Positions 1 through 11,900 of a DNA stretch of 64,000 nucleotides are shown piece after piece. Source of the stretch: Rhabdornis inornatus (taxonomy: Eukaryota > Chordata > Aves > Passeriformes > Rhabdornithidae); assembly GCA_013397075.1 (NCBI GenBank), contig VWZS01004498.1:662614-726613 (forward strand), given 5' to 3'. Position 1 is the stretch's first letter. Each line of letters begins with the position of its first letter. The notes below the pieces were generated by a model. That model did no database searches and was not told where the DNA came from. It saw nothing but the letters and a program-made list of their open reading frames with translations. Position numbers and translations under genes: made by a program.

Positions 1-45
1 CTAGTACTGCACGTATTATCTTATTTGTTCTTGCACTGTACTTAC

Positions 46-171
46 TGTGTTTGCAAAATTATCAGAACCAAAACTGTCACAACTGTCATCAGAGGATGAG
101 GATGTTTCCATGGGAATCAGTTTCGTATTTCGAAAGGCTGTGAAGTTTCTCCTTCCTGAACAACCTCGGCG
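46..171 (-). CDS. CDCA7: CDCA7 coding exon 2 (partial gene)
   Basis: CDCA7 is a Myc- and E2F-responsive nuclear protein whose C-terminal zinc-finger domain works with HELLS in chromatin remodelling and maintenance of DNA methylation. On the minus strand this exon encodes 42 residues in phase 0. It contains the hallmark [18 protein letters not shown], almost identical to the N-terminus of mammalian CDCA7 ([18 protein letters not shown]), and ends in SDNFANT. The splice acceptor follows a pyrimidine-rich stretch (CCTTTCGTAG, AG at 172-173), and the donor is a perfect GTAAGT (40-45). A second possible acceptor AG lies 16 bases further in (156-157), but it would shift the frame from exon 1, so the longer exon is preferred. 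The zinc-finger exons lie outside the window to the left. Confidence 0.93.
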
Positions 172-1927
172 CTACGAAAGGACAACAGTAACACCATTAA
201 GAAGAGACCTACTGCAGCATAGCAGCTTTTAAGAATATCTTTTTATTGAATCTTAAGAAATTTGAACATTTTAGGATGTTTAGCAATCTTGACTACAAGT
301 CAGAAAACAAACATTAGCTTTGAAATAAATCTCAGAGTTAGGAATGACAATAGTTTTTATTCTGATACAGTTCTGAGCATTGTCACGGATGAGTTTCATT
401 CAATATTTAAGAACATTTATTTTATGCAAACAGACAAGTGGAAATAAGCACATTAATCATGTCATTCCCCAGTCATCATAGCCAGTGACAGAAAAAGGTG
501 CAAGTACACAAAAAGTACCTAGAAATCTATTTCGATTCACTTATTACTTGCAGTTTGAGGCAAACACTAAATACTCTGCAGCTCTTAAGGAAGCGCCAAA
601 GGATCCTACCCAGAAATTTAAAACAACACTTCTAGACAAAGCAGCTTGCTGTTTTGTTCATTTTGCCACAATTTAGAAAACTTTTTTTAATGGGCGTTAG
701 GTTTTCCTCTCCTGGGAAATGTTTCTACTGCCAGTGACCCATTTCTATCCCCCGAGGCTGGCATGGAGGCCGGGGGACAGCACCCACATGAGGTGCTGCC
801 CCGGTCATGAGCGCTGGCGCTTCACGGGCCCGCCGGCCGGGCCAAACAATGGGTGGACAGGGCCTGAACAGCAGCTGCCCGGGCCAACCTGGAGCCTCGG
901 TCCTCTCCTCAGCACCGCTCTGCTTGCGGCTTTTCGCTTCACAGTTCCGCCGGGCGCCGAGCAGCGGCCCGGCCGGCCCCAGACACAAAAAGGGCGGTTT
1001 ACTGGTGCCGCCCGCCACGGCTGAGGGTGCGCGCCGGCGCCGGGGGGGGGNNNNNNNNNNNNNNNNNNNNNNNNNNNNNNNNNNNNNNNNNNNNNNNNNN
1101 NNNNNNNNNNNNNNNNNNNNNNNNNNNNNNNNNNNNNNNNNNNNNNNNNNNNNNNNNNNNNNNNNNNNNNNNNNNNNNNNNNNNNNNNNNNNNNNNNNNN
1201 NNNNNNNNNNNNNNNNNNNNNNNNNNNNNNNNNNNNNNNNNNNNNNNNNNNNNNNNNNNNNNNNNNNNNNNNNNNNNNNNNNNNNNNNNNNNNNNNNNNN
1301 NNNNNNNNCAGCGCTCCGCGGCGGGACGGCCCGCACCGGGGGGGCCTCAGGGCCGGAGCAGCCCAGCCAGGTGGCCCGGGGATCGCAGAGCCCGTCCCCT
1401 CAGGCGCGGCCCCGCCAGCGCCTCACCCGCCTCCCGCTAAAATGGTGCCGCTCCGCACACACGCAGCTGGGCCGCCAACCCCTGCGCTCCTTCCCGCCCC
1501 CGTTCCCGCCGCGCGGGGCCGCCGCCCGCAACACCGCCCCACGACCGGCCCTGGCCCCTCGGCGAGGCGGGGGCGACGGGCGCATGGCTCCGGGCCGCCG
1601 GCTCCCCGCCGAGCGAGGCTCCCAAGCCGAGTACCCTGCCCCAGTTAGGCGGGCAAGCGCACCGCTATGCACGGGGCGCCCGAGCACCGGAGCGGGGCAG
1701 GAGACCCGAGGCTGCCGGTCCGAGTGGTGCGGCTGCCCTTACGTCGCTCTCCCTGGGGTGCCCGAACTAAAGAGCCCCCACCAACCCTCCGCAGCACGGC
1801 TTGGTCCGGCTTGCCCAGGTTCGCAAGACCCCGGAGGGCCACGGGAGCGGCGGCAGGCGCCACAGCCTCCCCCCTGTCCGCAGCAGCAGTGACCTGCAGC
1901 CTTGCGGCGGGCCCCGGGAGCGCTCAC
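172..1927 (-). other. CDCA7: CDCA7 intron 1
   Basis: This intron runs from GTGAGC (1922-1927) to the acceptor at 172-173. The part near exon 2 (172-720) is AT-rich with no recognisable element. The rest is CpG island containing the N gap. No coding exon was recognised in it. Confidence 0.8.
1051..1308. other. Assembly gap of 258 N
   Basis: A run of N within the CpG island. It is preceded by nine consecutive G (1042-1050) and flanked on both sides by very GC-rich DNA, the typical cause of dropout in short-read avian assemblies. Open frames that run through it are not real evidence of coding. Confidence 1.
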
Positions 1928-1948
1928 CTGCGGGCGCGGCGGGGCCAT
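1928..1948 (-). CDS. CDCA7: CDCA7 coding exon 1 (start codon)
   Basis: A seven-codon coding segment reads MAPPRPQ on the minus strand and is followed directly by the donor GTGAGC (1922-1927). Human CDCA7 begins with an equally short first exon (MDARRVPQ) joined in phase 0 to the KLISMETSSSS exon, so length, phase and the closing PQ all match. The ATG lies at 1946-1948 inside the CpG island. The 5' UTR should run toward higher coordinates, but the transcription start cannot be fixed from sequence alone. Confidence 0.85.
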
Positions 1949-1985
1949 GCTGGCGGCGGCGGCGAGCGCTGGGAACTGAAGGTTC

Positions 1986-1993
1986 GCGCCAAA
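1986..1993 (-). promoter_or_regulatory. E2F-type site, about 40 bp upstream of the CDCA7 ATG
   Basis: The minus strand reads TTTGGCGC, an exact match to the E2F consensus TTTSSCGC, within TTTGGCGCGAA. CDCA7 is known to be induced by E2F and Myc at G1/S, so the location is meaningful. Binding is inferred, not shown. Confidence 0.6.
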
Positions 1994-2008
1994 GCTGCTG
2001 GCCCGCGG

Positions 2009-2018
2009 GGGGCGGGGC
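2009..2018 (+). promoter_or_regulatory. GC box (Sp/KLF type)
   Basis: GGGGCGGGGC is a canonical GC box, lying between two E2F-type sites about 60-70 bp upstream of the CDCA7 start codon. GC boxes are frequent by chance in CpG islands, so the call rests partly on position. Confidence 0.5.
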
Positions 2019-2028
2019 CGGTGGCGCC

Positions 2029-2036
2029 TTTCCCGC
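2029..2036 (+). promoter_or_regulatory. E2F-type site
   Basis: TTTCCCGC matches the E2F consensus TTTSSCGC and lies about 80 bp upstream of the CDCA7 ATG, on the other strand from the 1986-1993 site. Paired E2F sites close to a start are common in G1/S genes. Confidence 0.5.
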
Positions 2037-2241
2037 GTTGCCGCCCGCGTCCTGGCAGATGCAGCGCATACCCCCGCGGGGTCGGGCACCCGGGGGGCTC
2101 GCCCTGCGCCCGCCCGCCCGCCTCTGCTGACGAGCACATCAGGTCTCCCAGGATGTCCCCGAAGGGGCCAGTGCGGAGCCCCCGTTTTCTTTTTCTATTC
2201 GCGGTATAAGCTTTGTGGAGCTGCAAGGGCCTGGCCCTGTG

Positions 2242-2249
2242 GCGCGAAA
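2242..2249 (-). promoter_or_regulatory. Third E2F-type match, distal
   Basis: The minus strand reads TTTCGCGC, which fits TTTSSCGC. It is about 300 bp upstream of the ATG and may or may not belong to the core promoter. Confidence 0.35.
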
Positions 2250-2400
2250 AGCTCGCGGGCGGAACGCGGCGGGACTCGGGTGCAGAAGGGGGGCGAGGGC
2301 CGGGGCCCGGGGCCCGGGGCCGTGGCTGTGGCCGCGGCCGCTCCTGCCTAGCCGGGGTCAGTTGGGAAGCCTCAGTGGTTTCTAGCTCTCCTTTTTGTGT

Positions 2401-4892
2401 TTTAAATAATTTTATACGCCAAACCTAGGTTGGCTTCACTCTGAAATAAACCCTCTAAACCTGCCAGTTTTCAAGGGCAGTGGGGCTTCTCCACGAAATG
2501 AAACCAAGGGTCTGTGTCCCGGCTGCCCGCAGCAGTGCCCGCACCCAGCAGCGCCTGCCAGGCAGCGCGGTACAAATGCCCTGTGTCAGAACACCCGCCC
2601 CGCAGCGCGCAGGCTGCGCTGAGTCCCACCGGGAACCGAGGGTCACTCACCAGGGCCCCAAGATCAGCGCTAGGAGTGGGACTGTGCGTTACGCCTCTGC
2701 TCCTCGGGTAACAGCAGTTCAACAGAATTTTACAAAGAAGTTGGCTGCCTTGCCCTTTGCAATCACAATACTACTTGAAGACAGGCCAGAAGAAAATAGA
2801 TCAGTCATTTTAAACCATTTTTGGTAACATGTATAATAGCACATTAAATCAAGTACAGCCGTTAAACACAGCAAAATAACTGCTACACGGTATTTGGCAG
2901 CAGTAATAACGGGAGAAGCCCTGAAGAAGCTGTATGGGATTTGTGGCCCTGGTGTTTGCTATAATCCTCTGTTTATCCTGTGGTTTGAGCAGGGCTCCAT
3001 ACCAGTGCAACTCTTGCTGTTCAGCATTTTTCCAGGTGCCTCCCTGGCAGCAGGCAAGACCCCACTGCAATCAGCTGGAGGGAGGAGGCCACGAGCACGT
3101 GCAAACCTGTGGCCGTGTAAGGCAAACCAGGAATCATCTCTGAGCCAAAGCCTGTAAATAGGCTACAGCACAATAGGGTGCAAGAGCCCTCATGGAGGTG
3201 TGCTATTTTTCGTGGGCATTATTCTTCCTGCGCATGCTGCAATCTGTCATGTAAAAGAATCTCCATTTTAAATAAGCCCATAATTACACACTTACCTGCA
3301 CTGCTGGCTTCTCAGCACACACAAAAGCAGATGAACTAAACGAGTTCTCCAGAGACCAGACCTCCATTCCTCTAAATCCACATTCCACATTAGTGGAGGA
3401 TTGCCACCCACGTGGCTTCCAAACAAGACAGCTCTTGGGAAGAGGGGGATGTTTTTTGAATTTTGATGTAGTTTTACTTCTTTCAGAAAAAGAAATCTAC
3501 AAATACTAGTTTACTCACATGGAAGAAGAGATTCAGTTAATGAACAGTAAAAGCCCTTAACATCTTGAATCACAATTATCAGAATTTTACTAGAGAAGTA
3601 GCCAACCTTCACAGCTTTCAAGAGCATCATATGAAATGTTATGGAGTACTGATGGCACTAGCTAAAGCAATACTTCAGATTGCAGTTACTTGTCCATTTA
3701 ATGCTTAATGCAAACAGCATTCTTTATATCTTCAAACTACATGTGTAGTCAAATGGCTTTGAAATTAATAGGCAGGCCAGAGCAGAGACTGTGGGGAATC
3801 AAGACAAGACATTTTGTGAACTGTATTGTCAGGGGTTTTTTAATATGTGAAAAATAATTAATTTATTGAAAATTGTGTATATCAGCTCACATATTTTACA
3901 GATGACTGGGGAGAAGAGCACAGGAAAGGGAAAAACAAAATTGGATGTATGTGAAGGGCAGATGCTTCCCTTCCTACAGTACGCAGCAAGGGTACCAGAA
4001 AATGAAGGACTGTAACTCAGGAGATGGTTGTTGGGACCTGAGATATTGTGATTTCCCCTGTTTTCATCTTCACAGCCTGCATGCCCCTGCTATGCCCTGC
4101 AGGGCCCGGTGCCCTCAGTGGATGGCAGAACAAGCTTACCAACTGGCTTTACCACGATGGAAAAAGTTTTCCTGTGTTTGTCAAGACACAGGCAGCACCA
4201 CTGTCTTACATCTAGCTATTAACAGTAGCTGAAGACATACAAAACTGAACTCAGGTGAACATAGCATTTTCAGCCACACTTAAATTAGGCTAATGTGCAT
4301 GGAGGAAAACATCCCTTCCCATTCAGTCCCCCAGTCAGGGTCCTGCATAGCCTGTCCAGTGCTACCAGCAAGCTTATCCCTCAGGGCTCACATGTCAGCA
4401 AAGATCATCTGGAGTATTTTATCAGGTGTTTTCAAGAAAATAGTCTGTTAATGTCTTGTCTGTCCTTGAAATGAGCTGTCACTACATGGTAGCAGCCTTT
4501 GGAAGGGCTAAGGGAATAGGCTGAAATTATGGAGGGACATGCAGTAGATTGAGTGTGCAACGCTTTCTGCATTTATCTGGGGGAATCAAAGTTGTTTACG
4601 TGTTAAGAGCTTCAAGCAGCAGCAAGAACATGGGCCTCCAACAATACCTCCACTGTCAGAAACAATAGATGTGACCTTTGGTCTGCTGGGACAAAGGACA
4701 AGTGCTGTCCTCCATGTCACCCCGCGGATTTCGGCTGTTGGCATTGTAACACGGTTTTTCTCACTGGAGACAGGACTCCTGCTGCCCAGTCCCTGGCTCT
4801 CCTACACACTTCCTATCTTAACTACACTCAACACTCTTTATGCTCCTTTTCCCTTTTTTTTTTTTAAGTTGAAGCAATACATTTTTACCTAC
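2401..4892. other. Intergenic, no gene recognised
   Basis: The DNA upstream of the CDCA7 promoter becomes AT-rich. Only short open frames are present, with no family resemblance I can name. No repeat was identified before the LTR at 4893. Confidence 0.6.
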
Positions 4893-5988
4893 TGTTGTGA
4901 ATGAGTGTTTTAGGACACTCAAAGAATCCCTGGCAAAGGTATCGGCAGAAGTGTGTTTAATATAAAAGCAAAAGCATGACAAAGTTCATTGGCAAGGTTC
5001 ATTCTACTACTTACTAGATGGTTAAAGCACACAGAGAAAAATTATACTGAAGTCTAAAATCAACCAAAAATTATCTACATGGGAAAAGGGTACAGCTGAG
5101 AAAGAGTAATGATAAAAAAGGATAAGGGAGACCCTCCCATTGAGTCACAAGGTTCAGAATGGATTTCCTTGCCAAACTGAGCCCCACACTTGAAAAATGG
5201 TTTAGGCCTAAAAGTTTTAATGGCACTCAAACTTTATAGCACTTAATCAACAGCTTAATGTAAACAATTTGACAAAAGATTCTTACAGAATTTACTATAG
5301 CACAACAGTAATTCAGTAATAGGCCTAACTTACTTACAAGTCTAAAGTACTTAAGAATCTAGGAGAGCAACGTTCATAGTACATCTGCTATAGCATATTC
5401 ACACTCACACACAGACCCAAAGGAATACATACAAGATATACACATTTGAAAAATTCCCTTTGAATTCAGCAAAGTACTCACATCAGATGCCTTTGCATCT
5501 TCTCAAAGGGCAAAGGGCTGAGTCTTGAGGAGTGGGGGTAGCCCAGGCTCCATTGTTGGTGATTGGTGGTGGTCCCCCAAGTATGGCAAACATGAGAGTT
5601 GGCTGGCTCTGAGAGGGAGGTGCTGGTCACAGCCTGCTGAGGTCCAGGAGGGCTCAAAGGGTCTCAGTTAGGACTGCACTTTATAGGGTCACAAAAGAGT
5701 TGGCCTTAGTCATAGTAATTTTCCATCCTGGCCACAATTTGGGTGAATAATTTTCTTTAAAAGTGTGACAACAACAATGTTGTTCCACTTAGGTTGTTAT
5801 TCAGGCAAGAATAATCAGTTTTCTAGGCTCTTTGCTAAAAACAGCCTCACTAGAAAGTGTAAGCTCCTGGGAGCAGGCAGTGTTTCTGATAAGCTAAAGA
5901 AGAGCTTAGCTCAGGTGGTGTTTGTCAAGGCCAAGGCTTAATAAGTATTTCTGAAATCATAGTATGGCCCAAGGGTAGGGACACAACA
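4893..5988 (-). mobile_element. Solo LTR of an endogenous retrovirus, 1,096 bp
   Basis: The element is bounded by perfect 7-bp inverted ends, TGTTGTG (4893-4899) and CACAACA (5982-5988), with the TG...CA termini of retroviral LTRs. An ATTAAA polyadenylation signal (TTTAAT at 4956-4961 on the plus strand) lies about 60 bp from the left end, so U5 is on the left and the element reads on the minus strand. A TATAAA-like box is present (TTTATA at 5680-5685). The flanks are CTAC on the left and CCAC on the right, a 4-bp duplication with one mismatch at best. There is no primer-binding site or internal gag-pol next to it, so it is probably a solo LTR left by recombination. The family name cannot be given without a repeat library. 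Confidence 0.68.
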
Positions 5989-8900
5989 CCACGCCTGCCG
6001 AAACCAGCATGTTTTAGCATTAGTTAATGTTTGTATGATGCTAGTATTTATTGTGATGAGACTTGCACAGTGACATATGTTTATAGATGCAAGCCTTTAA
6101 TAGGAAAGGGAGAGTTTGGATTCTCATGGCTACAGAGTACCCATAGCACAATGGAATAACACGTATCTTAGCTCCATAGAAAAGAATACGATTGCAGCCA
6201 CTAATGACAGTAATTAAAAATTTCTGTAAGAGCTGTCCAATCACCTCTTCATCTGAGCAAATTATAGTGTGTTATTGAAACCATTAATGCAATAAAATGA
6301 AGCTAAAAAACATTTTGCATTAAAATAATCAGACATTGATTTATGATGTAAATTGTAAATCGGTAACCTATAACACACACTAATTGTTTTTCTCTCTCCT
6401 GTAAGGTGTGTTTCTTGAAAAGATCTGATCAAGCATATCTATTTGTTCACATGTCACCCTCCAGTGGCTCACACTACTATACAAGACATAATAAGGTGTA
6501 TAATCAGGTAACCTGCTATTGATTGCAATCCAGAAAGGACACACTTGTTCTTACATAGAAGCAGGAGGATAGCCACTTTTGGAGATTTAATTACAGCTAG
6601 ATATGTCCACGTGTTTGCTGGACATTAATTTTTATGGAGTACCTTTTTAATGTAAATAACACTATGCTCTGATAGGCAGACTCAGATTTTGTGAAATAAA
6701 TATAAGTTTAAATATTTAACATGTACAATCAGTTTCTAGTAAGACTAACTGTACCAGCTCCATAAAATACCTCCACAATGTAATATGTATATTTTTCCTT
6801 TTTTCTCTCTCCAAGGAGAAATAGATTTTCTCCTTTTAATTTAATAGGTTTGTATCTCCTTGTGCTTTGCTGTGATTTTCTTGTTAGTAAAGGCTGGGTG
6901 CCAATGCATCCTGCATATTGAATTGAAGGTGGCCATATCCAATCCTATCCACTACTGTGTTTCTTTGATGCAAACTAGCAAGACCACAAAAATTGAAAGA
7001 ATAAGAGAAGGAAAACCAAAGGAATAATACAAATCAGTGTCAGAAAAAGGGGAGTTGATACTTAATTCATCAGTGCACTAAGAGAATGGCTGAAATGTGG
7101 TCATTTTTGATAGAAACCTTAATGGTTATTCTGAATGTAAGTCACAGCAGATCATTTGGAGCCCAGAGCATTATGATGCACATTATGGGAGTGTAATTAC
7201 AATGCTCATTTGATTACCCTGTAGCCATTCCACAAAATGCATAGCAAAAAATGTTGATCGAAAGTAGCTGGTTTTAATATGCAGTAGCCACTTTTAAAAG
7301 CACAAGATCCCAGCCCTTTCATTGTTGGGCTTTGATTTTTATTTCCCTTTGAAAACGCAAATTACATTTAGTCACATCATAAAGAAATAATTTTCAAAAT
7401 GTTCTGCAAATGTATAGCTGTGGGAAACAAAAAGCTATCAGGAAATAACCAAAATACTTACTGTAGTCTGGTTTTTTTCCCTTTTATATAAGCTTTGCCA
7501 CTGCCTTTTTGCAAGTGTTGATTTGCATTGCCTCCACCAGCCTTCAGCAGGATGTGGTTGCTGGAGAGAATGGCAGTGGGAGGAGAGGTGGTGGCATAAC
7601 CTCCTGCCCAGGGATCTCTCTCCCCAGGCAGCTCTCTCAGGAGGGAGAAAGCCAGGGGGACAAGTAGAAAGCCTTGCTCAGGGCTCGCTAGTGCCTGCGA
7701 GAGGTCCCCAGAGCACATCTCAAGTTTTCAAGCCCCTGGGTTTTTTCACAGCATGAGGGAAATGCCCTCTCTGCTGCAGGGAGCCCTCACCCGGCTTGCT
7801 AAGCCAGGAAAAGGAAGGTATGTGTTGAGCCCCAGGGACACTAAGGCACTGCATTTTCCGTAGCACAATGTCCGTGTCTGCAGCCTCCAGCAGCTGCCAG
7901 AGAGCCCGGGAGGGCTCCGGGAGGAGGCTCCCGCCGGGCAGGGGCTGCAGCCCTGGGTGGTGCTGCCCGGGGAGCTGCGGGGAAGGGCTGCACGCTGCAG
8001 GCCCAGCTCGCCTTTCCCCCAGGAGAACACTGCCGGCCGGTGCCATTCCTCTGTCAGAGCTCCGAGTTGTTCATCTGAAATGCCCTGTATTTACATTCAC
8101 TCAAACGTGATCTTGGCAGACCCTTATTAGTGTTATTGCTTTAATAGACTTCTCCTCTCTAACCTCTAAATTTTTACAACAAACTGGCTTGAACTGCTAA
8201 GCATGGCAATTCATCAGATAAGAATATTATGTAAAAACTCTTCTATGGTGGACACATGCACAGAAAATAATTCTATCAGATGTAATTTTCAGAGGTAGCA
8301 CAGCTATTTGATTCCATTTAGTGACATAAGAAGCCAGGAGGTCTCTCAGTTTGGGGTTTTGCCAGTTACGTAAGTCACTGCCCGTCTTTCCCAGCCTACA
8401 GTAATAATAATAATAATAATTATTATTATTACTATTACTATGTCAGAGTGCATTCTCTAGTACAATCAAAAAAATCAATTGCATTTATTTGATGTCCAGT
8501 CCAATGTTCTTGGCAGCAAGTCTGCAAGTTATAGAAAGTCTTAAAATACATGGAGTTTGATCCTGAGCAACACTGGCTGAGCTAGAAAGCAGGACAGAGG
8601 TGAGGGGTGCCATGGCTGGGGGCTGTAGCTCTCAGTGAGGCAACTTCTCCTCCTTAAATCAGCTCAGCAAGTTGTCAGATTCATGCTGTCATACATGGAC
8701 AACTGCTAGAACATAATCTGTGTGAGTAGATAAGATAGAGCAAAACTGCAGTAGCCAGTTTTTCCTTTAAAAAGTAAACCATGTCCAAAATCACCCATCC
8801 CTATTTCACAGCAAGAAAGCAGGTTCTCATGGGGCATTAGCTCAGTCACGGCAGAGCTGGGGGAGGCACAAATGGGCACTTCTCCCCTCCCAGCTGAAAG

Positions 8901-11900
8901 GGGACTTGTCCTGGCTGTATGTAAACAAAAGCAGCCTGTGTTTGCAGGCCTGGGCAATGTTCTTGCTCCAGGGAGTCTCACATTCACGTGCTGCCCTGCT
9001 TAGGAGCAGGTTTCACAGGCACTTGAATTGCCAGCTGGTTCACAGCACAGCAGCACATCTCTGACCTGCAAGACACAGGGAAGTGCCTGGAGAGTGCAGC
9101 GCCACACCAGGCTGCTGGTCTGGCTGTCACTCCCTCTACGGAGCAGGTCCCCAGGACACTGATCTCTTACAGCCAGTCCTGATGGCAGTGGTAGGTACCC
9201 AGTGCTGCTGGGGAAACCTGTGTTCTTAGGAGTCCAATATACAACAGGGTCAGACCCAGCTCTGGGCCACTGAGCCGAATAAGAATGATTGCTACCCTCA
9301 GTGGTGACTGCTCTACTGATCTCCATCCTCCTGTTGTTCTTTCCTTTTTTTTTTTTTTTTCCTTTTAAGATATCCTTAGGAATATGGGAAAGACAAAAAA
9401 GTAAAGAAAAAAAACACATTGAAAAAAATTGAACCACATGTCTTGTTGGCAGAAAAAGAAAGAAGTCTTTTTGCTCATTCTATGAAGACATCAGCTGTGG
9501 AGGTAAAGCCTGTAAAATTTCAGAAAACCAAGGACCATGATGCTGAGGTTAACCTGCTCTTCCTGTCCGAACCAAGCTCTGCTTCCTCCCTCACAACCCA
9601 CAAGCAGGGTCAAGAACCAAATGCCCGGGAGAGATTGCTGCTGTTCACCCTGAAACTTTCCTGGCATCCAGAGAGAGCAGGGCAGCTCTTGTGATTCTGA
9701 CAAGATCCAGAGTAAAATGCTGCTGAATGAACAGAAAGACTGTTTAAGCTCTGACAGCAAGTCCCACATTAAAAAAGAAAAAAAAAAGGGAAAGAAAATT
9801 TGCATCTGATTTTGTAAGCATTCTCTCAACTGGACGCAAATACTCACTCACTTTGGATGTCCAGTTCTGAATCTGCTTTCATGAGCTCTTTGCTATTTTT
9901 CATCTTCCATTCCAGCAGGCATCTCAGAGCTCACTTCTTACAATTCAGAACATTTTAAACCCTGGAAGAGGAAAATGCAGGTACCTTTTGGGGATTAAGA
10001 AAACATCAACATCCAAACATGGAGATATGAAGCCCAAGAGAAAGCAAAGCCAAGAAACCAAGAGGCAGCTCTGCAGCAGTGGTATTTTGTGACACTTGCA
10101 GAGTCAGTTGTGGAGGGAGGGTGAGGCAGTTGCAGCACTGCCAAGGATATGTGTGTGGATGGAGGGCAGTGTGTCCAGCTCCCAGCATGCAAATCTAGAT
10201 ATAATGGTACTTAAATATGGTTGCCTTTAACAGACTTGTAAGAAAAACCTAAGTGAACATAACATGGCTCCTTTCCAAAGGGCATTTCCTGACATGTAGT
10301 TGCCCAAGACAGTCTGATTTTACACATTGCTGTGCATGGTCTTCTAAGCTGCATGTTAGTAAAACATTGGAAAAAAAAAAGGCTCAGCTTTGTAAAGTAC
10401 TGGGGATGTGTGTGAAAATGTAAGCACATTTTTATTTATAACAAATTATTACCAATATAGGGAGTACCCACATTAAAAGTGATAAAAAACAAGACAGAAA
10501 ACTAAATCTTGCTAATTTTTTTTTACAAGTTCACTCACTGTTGCTTTAACCAGTAATGCTGGTACAGCAAAAGGGTTTCTAATCAGTCACTAATGCATGA
10601 TTGTTTAATTTTAATGGGCATGATCAATACCATCCGCTCCTTCTTTAAATGCTAATGAACACTTTAATACAACAGATGTGGACAAACAGTACATTGCAGA
10701 TTAAAATTAGGCACGGCATTAAATAGCTTTCAAACAGCAGAGGAATCCTGCTGGACATCTTCACAAACAACTACAGGCAGCTGATAAATCTTGAATTGCC
10801 ATCACCAGTCCAGTGTCTCAGGCTTGTACAACTATACCACCATCCTGATCACCCTAGAAGAGAAAGCTGCCTTTCCAAACTCTTGCAATTTCATTCTTAG
10901 GATTTGTGCAGGCCCAACTGTGATTCCTGAGATGCGTATGAGATGCGTATCCAAATTTTAATAATACAAGCACATTTCTAGCAACTACTCTCAGGCGCAG
11001 TTACTATTAGTTGGTATCCTCCAGGCCATTTTAGTCATGGCAAGAAATGTCAGGGAAGGATCCCTGACACAATATCAGTCCCCTGCTAAATTGTGACAGA
11101 GAAATGTCCAGTGCTAGATTGTCCACGTCCCCCAAATTAGTTGTCAGGCTCAGTAAACCAGGGCCAGAATCTGGGTTACTAACTAGCTTTCAGCCAGTTT
11201 GAAGCCACAAGAAAATGGCAAACTTTGTTACCACAGGGCATCCCATGCAGCTGAATTCACTTTGAAGTAAAGCTTCTGGTTTTTCTGCTCTTAACTGTTG
11301 TCAGAGGAAAAGGCACTTGAGTGGCAGAGATCCAGTTCCTGACACCTGGTGTCATTTGTGTCTTGCTCCATTGGTTTTGGTGGACCTGTCCTGAATTTGT
11401 GAAATGTGAGTCCCAGTTCACTCTGGTACATATTGGAAACTCACTCCAGGGCTCAGCCCTCACTGGGGCTGGTGGCAATCAGAGGAAGGAGAGCTGCATG
11501 TATCCACAGGAGTGACCTTTGTGCAGAGCAGGGAATTCACACGTCCTTTAGAACATCTAGTGACAGGGTTGTGGTGATACCCCCTCACCCTGAGTGGGTG
11601 ATGTGCCAGCAGCTCTGCCAGCATCACTCACAATGGTGTGCCAGCAAGTACCCCCTGGGATGGGTGGTGGGCAGCACACTGTTCAAAGGCATCTCTAATT
11701 TACAGTTCCTTGGCTTTCAGAGGGTACCATACATTGCTTTGAGTTCAGCTTCCTTTATCTGTTTCTTCCTTTTTCTCTCTCTTGCATCTTGTGAAACCCA
11801 AACTTTTTTTTTCTCCTTTTTAATTGTGTGAAATCAACTTGGAGTGAAAAGGCCACGAAGAAACTTTCTGACGCCAACTGAGTCTAAGCTGTGTCTTTGT

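Larger units (their letters stand above)
740..2400. promoter_or_regulatory. CDCA7: CpG island promoter of CDCA7
   Basis: Base composition changes sharply from AT-rich on both sides to very GC- and CpG-rich. The island covers CDCA7 exon 1, its presumed 5' UTR and most of intron 1, and is interrupted by an assembly gap. No TATA box is evident in the expected place, which is typical of a housekeeping or cell-cycle CpG-island promoter. E2F-type and GC-box sites just upstream of the ATG are listed separately. The long open frames here on both strands are products of GC richness and are not called as genes. Confidence 0.85.

Noticed and set aside
725..2226. Long overlapping open frames on both strands around the N gap
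   Set aside because: They arise from extreme GC content and translate through N. Only the seven-codon CDCA7 exon 1 has splice and homology support.
11048..11067. Palindrome-like GTCAGGGAAGGATCCCTGAC
   Set aside because: The arms are imperfect and short; similar structures are expected by chance in 64 kb.
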